Positions 35,534 through 39,338 of a DNA stretch of 39,338 bases are shown piece after piece. Location of the stretch: NCBI GenBank assembly GCA_002723385.1, contig PBNY01000081.1, positions 1 through 39,338 of the forward strand, written 5' to 3'. The DNA is from Oceanospirillaceae bacterium. GTDB taxonomy: Bacteria; Pseudomonadota; Gammaproteobacteria; Pseudomonadales; Oceanobacteraceae. Position numbers and translations under genes: made by a program. Position 1 is the stretch's first letter. Every line of letters begins with the position of its first letter. The notes beneath the pieces were generated by a model. That model was not told the origin of the DNA, searched no databases, and worked only from the letters and a program-made list of their open reading frames with translations.

Positions 35534-36775
35534 ATGTCCCCGGTTCTCCGCCTGACTCATCCGGGGTTTTCTGCCACCGAGTCAGGGATGCAGCAATCGG
35601 GGAGCGAAGCCGTGTTAGCCATTTCACCAACCAGTCAAATTCAGACCGTTGTGACGTCAGCATCCAGTCACCCGGTTCCCGAGACGGCTGCGCTTGAAAT
35701 TCGTCAAGCAATGGGTGACCAACCCTTGTCGCAGGTTGTCTTTTTTTGTTCCAACGACTACGACCTTAAGCGTTTGGCGAGTGCTTTGACGCGGCAGTTT
35801 GAAGGTATCGATGTCGTGGGTTGTACTACTGCGGGGGAAATATCCCCGGACGGTTACAGTACTGGCGGCATAACCGTTATCGGCTTTTCCGAAAGCTATT
35901 TTACGGTTGAAGCTGCACTCGTTACTGATCTTGCAAATTTCAGCTTTCAGGATGCTCAGGCCCTGGTGCATTCGATGCTCGATAACTGCCATGACCAACA
36001 TGTTGCTCCGGTCAAGGGGCATACATTTGCACTGACCTTGCTGGATGGCTTGTCGGTTCAGGAAGAGCGTTTTTTACAGCTGCTCAACGCCCATCTTGGC
36101 AGTATTCCGCTGCTGGGTGGTTCTGCAGCGGACAACATGTATCATCGCAAAACACACGTCTATCAGAACGGCAAGTTTCATACGGACGCCGCTATTCTGC
36201 TGATGGTTAACACTGCATGTGATTTTGAGGCATTCAGTATTCACCACCTGATTGAAACAGAAGAGAAACTGGTGGTGACCGAGGCGGATGCGGCAGAGCG
36301 CAGGGTGATTGAACTGAATGCCGAGCCAGCAGCGGTTGAATATGCGCGCGCGCTTGACCTGCCCATTGAAGCCCTGACAGCGGAAGTATTTGCACTCAAT
36401 CCGCTCACGGTGAAGTTGGGCGACCAGTTTTATCCGAGAGCCATCCAGAAAGTGAATGATGACCTCAGCCTCTCTTTTTATTGCGCCATCGATACTGGCA
36501 TCGTTCTGACTCGTTCCCAGCCTGAACGCATTCTCGAGGGCTTGAACGAGCTGTTTGATGGCATCAGTTGCCGTATTGGTACACCACAACTGGTGCTAGG
36601 GTATGACTGCACTTTTCGACGTCTGGAGATTGCCCACCATGGTTTGTGTCAGCAGGCGTCTGAAATCCTCAAACGTCACAATGTGATTGGCTTCAACACC
36701 TATGGCGAACAATTTAACGGCATGCATCTGAATCAGACGTTCACGGGGGTTGCTCTTGGAGGAGTGGGCTTTTGA
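35534..36775 (+). CDS. FIST-domain sensory protein, NosP-like
   Basis: A protein of 387-413 residues made of FIST_N (QVVFFCSNDYDLKRLASALTRQF, VVGCTTAGEISPDGYSTGGITVIGF) and FIST_C (about 260-400, ERILEGLNELFDGI and QLVLGYDCTFRRLEIAHHG). FIST proteins bind small ligands. The NosP subgroup binds haem and nitric oxide and controls a partner histidine kinase, NahK, encoded next door. Here the gene is followed, with a four-base overlap, by just such a kinase, which supports the NosP call. I list the ATG at 35534, but GTG 35612 has GGGGAG seven bases upstream and may be the real start, giving 387 residues. Gas or amino-acid sensing cannot be decided from sequence alone. Confidence 0.85.
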   Translation: MSPVLRLTHPGFSATESGMQQSGSEAVLAISPTSQIQTVVTSASSHPVPETAALEIRQAMGDQPLSQVVFFCSNDYDLKRLASALTRQFEGIDVVGCTTAGEISPDGYSTGGITVIGFSESYFTVEAALVTDLANFSFQDAQALVHSMLDNCHDQHVAPVKGHTFALTLLDGLSVQEERFLQLLNAHLGSIPLLGGSAADNMYHRKTHVYQNGKFHTDAAILLMVNTACDFEAFSIHHLIETEEKLVVTEADAAERRVIELNAEPAAVEYARALDLPIEALTAEVFALNPLTVKLGDQFYPRAIQKVNDDLSLSFYCAIDTGIVLTRSQPERILEGLNELFDGISCRIGTPQLVLGYDCTFRRLEIAHHGLCQQASEILKRHNVIGFNTYGEQFNGMHLNQTFTGVALGGVGF

Positions 36776-39338
36776 GCACTGAGCTGGAGCGGCTGCGGCG
36801 ACAGGTTGCGGAGCTGCAGCAAAAGAACAAGCGCCTGAAAAAAATCAATCAGGCGCTGGTCAAGCGGGTTGAGGCAGGTCCTGATCAGGATGAAGGGGCG
36901 TACGACCATTTCAAGCATTCAGCGTTTCTGGCTGAACAGGTGCGGGAGCGCACCCAGGCTCTTAACGACACCATGCATCGCCTAAAGTCGACCAATCAGG
37001 AACTACTCCGTGCGACAGCCGAGGCGCAGCACGCTCACGAGCTTCTCAGGGAAGCGATTGAAAGTATTTCTGATGCCTTTGTCTTGTACGATTCGCGCCG
37101 TCGATTGTTGATGGCCAACAGTCGTTTTAATCAGTTTTGGCGCGCTGCTGGTATTCAGATTCGCCCTGGCATGCATCAGCAGGAAATACACAAGCTATCA
37201 CAGCAACATCGCCTGATTGATCGCTATTACGGTGATTCCACCCATACCCGGTTTGCTCTGCCTGGAGACGGCAAGATTTTTCACATGCGCAGTGGTGCGT
37301 GGGTTCATGTCAGTGAGCGAGCGACGCGTGATGGTGGTCTGGTTGTGCTCTATAAAGACATCAGTTCCCTGATTGAAAATGAGCGTGCGCTGCGCGAACG
37401 GGCATTGGCCGTGAAGTCCCGGACGCTGCAGAATACCCTCGACAACCTGTCCCAGGGCGTGGTGCTGGTTAACACCAGCCATCGGATCGAAGCCTGGAAT
37501 CGACGTTTTTCAGAACTGACGGGACTGACCCGTGTGCAACTGGAGGCCGGTTTCAGCTTTGGCAAAGTCATGGAAATGACAGAAGTCGATAACCTGAACC
37601 CGGACTCCTGTGATGCATCGGGGCAGCCCATCTTGCAGAAGGAACAGATTCTCGTTGACGGTACCGTGATCGAAATTCGTACCCATCCGGTAGCGGGTGG
37701 GGAGTTTGTGAACACCTATACCGATATCACCGCCAGCAGCAAGGCGGTCAAGGCGTTGGCAGAAAGCGAGCAGCGCATTCGCTTGATCACGGACGCAGTC
37801 CCCGCTCTGATTGCGTTCGTGGATCAGGATATGAGGTTGGCATTTTCCAATCGCGCCTATGAATCCTGGTACGGATATTCCCGTGACGACATCATTGGAC
37901 GCCACCTTGATACGGTTGTGTGTGCGGAACAAATGGAGCGTCTGCGCCCATACATCAACCTTGCGATGCAAGGTGAGCGCGTCACCTTTGAAATTACCGA
38001 TCCAGCGTCAGATGGTACTATCCGGCATGTGCTGAAAAACTACGTACCCGAGATGGATGATGAAGGAGAAGTGCTCGGATTTTACGTTCTGGTTCAGGAT
38101 ATTTCTGAAATTCGTCGCACTTCCGAGGCATTGGCTCAGGCCTATCAACATCTGGAGCAACGTGTTCAGGATCGCACTTCTGAATTAACCGAAGTCAATC
38201 AGCAGCTGCGTCAGGAAATTGATGAGCGACGGGTCATAGAAGCGCGCTTGTTGGAAGCCAAAAGGGAAGCCGAACAGGCCAACTACAGCAAGACCAAATT
38301 CCTGGCTGCAGCCAGTCACGACCTGTTGCAGCCAATGAACGCCGCGCGCTTGTTCAGTGCCTCATTACTGGAGCACCCTCTGGATCACCGAACGCGGCAG
38401 CTGGTGACCTCTCTGAGCTACTCTCTGGAAGACGTAGAAACCCTGTTGGCCGCACTGGTTGATATTTCCAAGCTGGATGCTGGTGTGGTAAAGCCGGACG
38501 TCACCGCGTTCAGCGTCGGAGAGCTGCTGAGCAATCTGGCCAATGAATACCGGACCTTGGCGGCTGAAGAAGGGCTGGAGTTCCAGTTTCTGCCCTGTTC
38601 TGCCGTGATTCTCACAGACTCTCAGCTTCTCGCACGAATTCTGCGCAATTTTCTGTCGAATGCTGTCCGTTACACCCGAACCGGGAAGATTGTACTGGGC
38701 TGTCGCCGTCGTCTGGATGGGCTCGAAATTCAGGTTCTGGATACCGGTGTCGGGATTCAGGATGACAAGTTGGAAGAAATCTTCCAGGAGTTTAACCGCG
38801 GTATTCACGCGGATACAGCGGCAGATAAGGGGCTGGGGCTGGGATTGGCCATTGTTGAAAAGATGTCGGGTATCCTTGGGCATCAGATCAAGGTCAAATC
38901 TTCTCTCGGCAAAGGCTCCTGCTTCTCGGTATGTGTCCCTTACGGAAACAGTCTGAACGTTCGTCGGGCAACATCGCCAGGCGTCTCTGCACTGGGGAAT
39001 CGGCAGTTCCGTGGTTTGACTGCGCTGGTGATCGATAATGAGGCGGCCATATGCGAAGCAATGAACGTGCTTCTCAGCGGTTGGGGATTCACTGTCATCA
39101 CGGCCAAAAGCTATGAGGAGGTTTTCGAGCACCGCGAGAGCCTCGCAGAGTCATTGGATCTGATTCTGGCGGATTATCATCTGGACAACGACGAGAATGG
39201 AGTAGATGTGGTGGCTGAGATCAATGGCCGCCGCCAGCACCCGGCTCCGGTGGTCATGATTACCGCCAATTACACCAACGAGTTGAAGCAGCACATCCGT
39301 GAGTTGGGGCACGTTTTGATGAACAAGCCTGTGAAGCC
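36772..39338 (+). CDS. Multi-PAS hybrid sensor histidine kinase, NahK-like, cut by the window end
   Basis: At least 855 residues visible. The start is a TTG overlapping the FIST gene stop (TTGA), with GGAGGAG seven bases upstream, a coupled start. Domains: an N-terminal coiled coil (1-100, ELERLRRQVAELQQKNKRL); PAS domains at roughly 105-210, 215-330 and 335-450, the last two ending in YTDITASSKAV and VLVQDISEIRR; a second coiled coil (about 450-505); HisKA with SHDLLQPMNAARLF (H516); HATPase_c with NFLSNAVRYT, LDTGVGI and KGLGLGLAIVEKM (about 620-720); and a receiver domain from about 745 with D801 (LILADYHLD), VVMITANYT and NKPVK at the end. No membrane segment is present. It is a cytoplasmic kinase probably gated by the FIST partner, feeding a phosphorelay such as HptB/biofilm control. 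Confidence 0.92.
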   Translation, partial: MSTELERLRRQVAELQQKNKRLKKINQALVKRVEAGPDQDEGAYDHFKHSAFLAEQVRERTQALNDTMHRLKSTNQELLRATAEAQHAHELLREAIESISDAFVLYDSRRRLLMANSRFNQFWRAAGIQIRPGMHQQEIHKLSQQHRLIDRYYGDSTHTRFALPGDGKIFHMRSGAWVHVSERATRDGGLVVLYKDISSLIENERALRERALAVKSRTLQNTLDNLSQGVVLVNTSHRIEAWNRRFSELTGLTRVQLEAGFSFGKVMEMTEVDNLNPDSCDASGQPILQKEQILVDGTVIEIRTHPVAGGEFVNTYTDITASSKAVKALAESEQRIRLITDAVPALIAFVDQDMRLAFSNRAYESWYGYSRDDIIGRHLDTVVCAEQMERLRPYINLAMQGERVTFEITDPASDGTIRHVLKNYVPEMDDEGEVLGFYVLVQDISEIRRTSEALAQAYQHLEQRVQDRTSELTEVNQQLRQEIDERRVIEARLLEAKREAEQANYSKTKFLAAASHDLLQPMNAARLFSASLLEHPLDHRTRQLVTSLSYSLEDVETLLAALVDISKLDAGVVKPDVTAFSVGELLSNLANEYRTLAAEEGLEFQFLPCSAVILTDSQLLARILRNFLSNAVRYTRTGKIVLGCRRRLDGLEIQVLDTGVGIQDDKLEEIFQEFNRGIHADTAADKGLGLGLAIVEKMSGILGHQIKVKSSLGKGSCFSVCVPYGNSLNVRRATSPGVSALGNRQFRGLTALVIDNEAAICEAMNVLLSGWGFTVITAKSYEEVFEHRESLAESLDLILADYHLDNDENGVDVVAEINGRRQHPAPVVMITANYTNELKQHIRELGHVLMNKPVK

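Noticed and set aside
1-39338. CRISPR array, insertion sequence or prophage
   Set aside because: No regularly spaced repeats, transposase, integrase, terminal inverted repeats or phage structural genes were seen. The repeats present are short and isolated.

Overview
The window looks like chromosome of a cellulolytic, probably aquatic or marine gammaproteobacterium. GC content looks to be in the mid-50s percent by eye. The evidence is a Pseudomonas/Oceanospirillales-type gene set: MksFEB condensin, a Zur-controlled zinc-sparing operon, TRAP transporter, type-B PutA, NosP-NahK-like pair and a GltX with a [10 protein letters not shown]-type loop. I cannot name the genus. I saw no tRNA, rRNA, CRISPR array, insertion sequence or prophage. 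Layout: a truncated luciferase-like monooxygenase (1-446, minus) and a PAS-PAS-GGDEF-EAL c-di-GMP protein (minus) lie left of a divergent SMC-like condensin operon, mksF-mksE-mksB (3109-9179, plus). The mksE frame is cut by one in-frame TGA, and no MksG/JetD nuclease gene follows. A bidirectional terminator separates mksB from a large secreted GH9 endoglucanase (minus). A secreted DUF4124/zinc-peptidase-like protein follows on plus. The next block (14100-17581) is a Zur-box-headed operon: hisI paralogue, dihydroorotase-like pyrC2, folE2 and gamma-carbonic anhydrase. Each encodes an alternative version of a function that normally depends on zinc, so the operon should keep histidine, pyrimidine, folate and CO2/bicarbonate metabolism running when zinc is scarce. 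On minus, 17632-22912 carries a LuxR-type response regulator, its Cache-domain histidine kinase and a DctPQM TRAP transporter for a small organic (2-oxo?) acid. A strong hairpin sits between dctP and dctQ, and GntR-type palindromes lie upstream. From 23449 there is a type-B PutA (proline to glutamate). A HAMP/GAF membrane sensor without an output domain, a large DUF6351-like putative hydrolase and a DUF2059 protein follow on minus. The right end holds a lone KpsS-like capsule protein, gltX with a textbook terminator, and a translationally coupled FIST-domain sensor plus PAS-rich hybrid histidine kinase (NosP-NahK-like) that runs off the window. The points most worth following up are the interrupted but otherwise intact mksE reading frame inside a nuclease-less Wadjet-like operon, the zinc-sparing operon whose dihydroorotase has Gln in place of a metal-binding His, and a shared ATTGTCAGAC operator-like site upstream of both the cellulase and the TRAP transporter.
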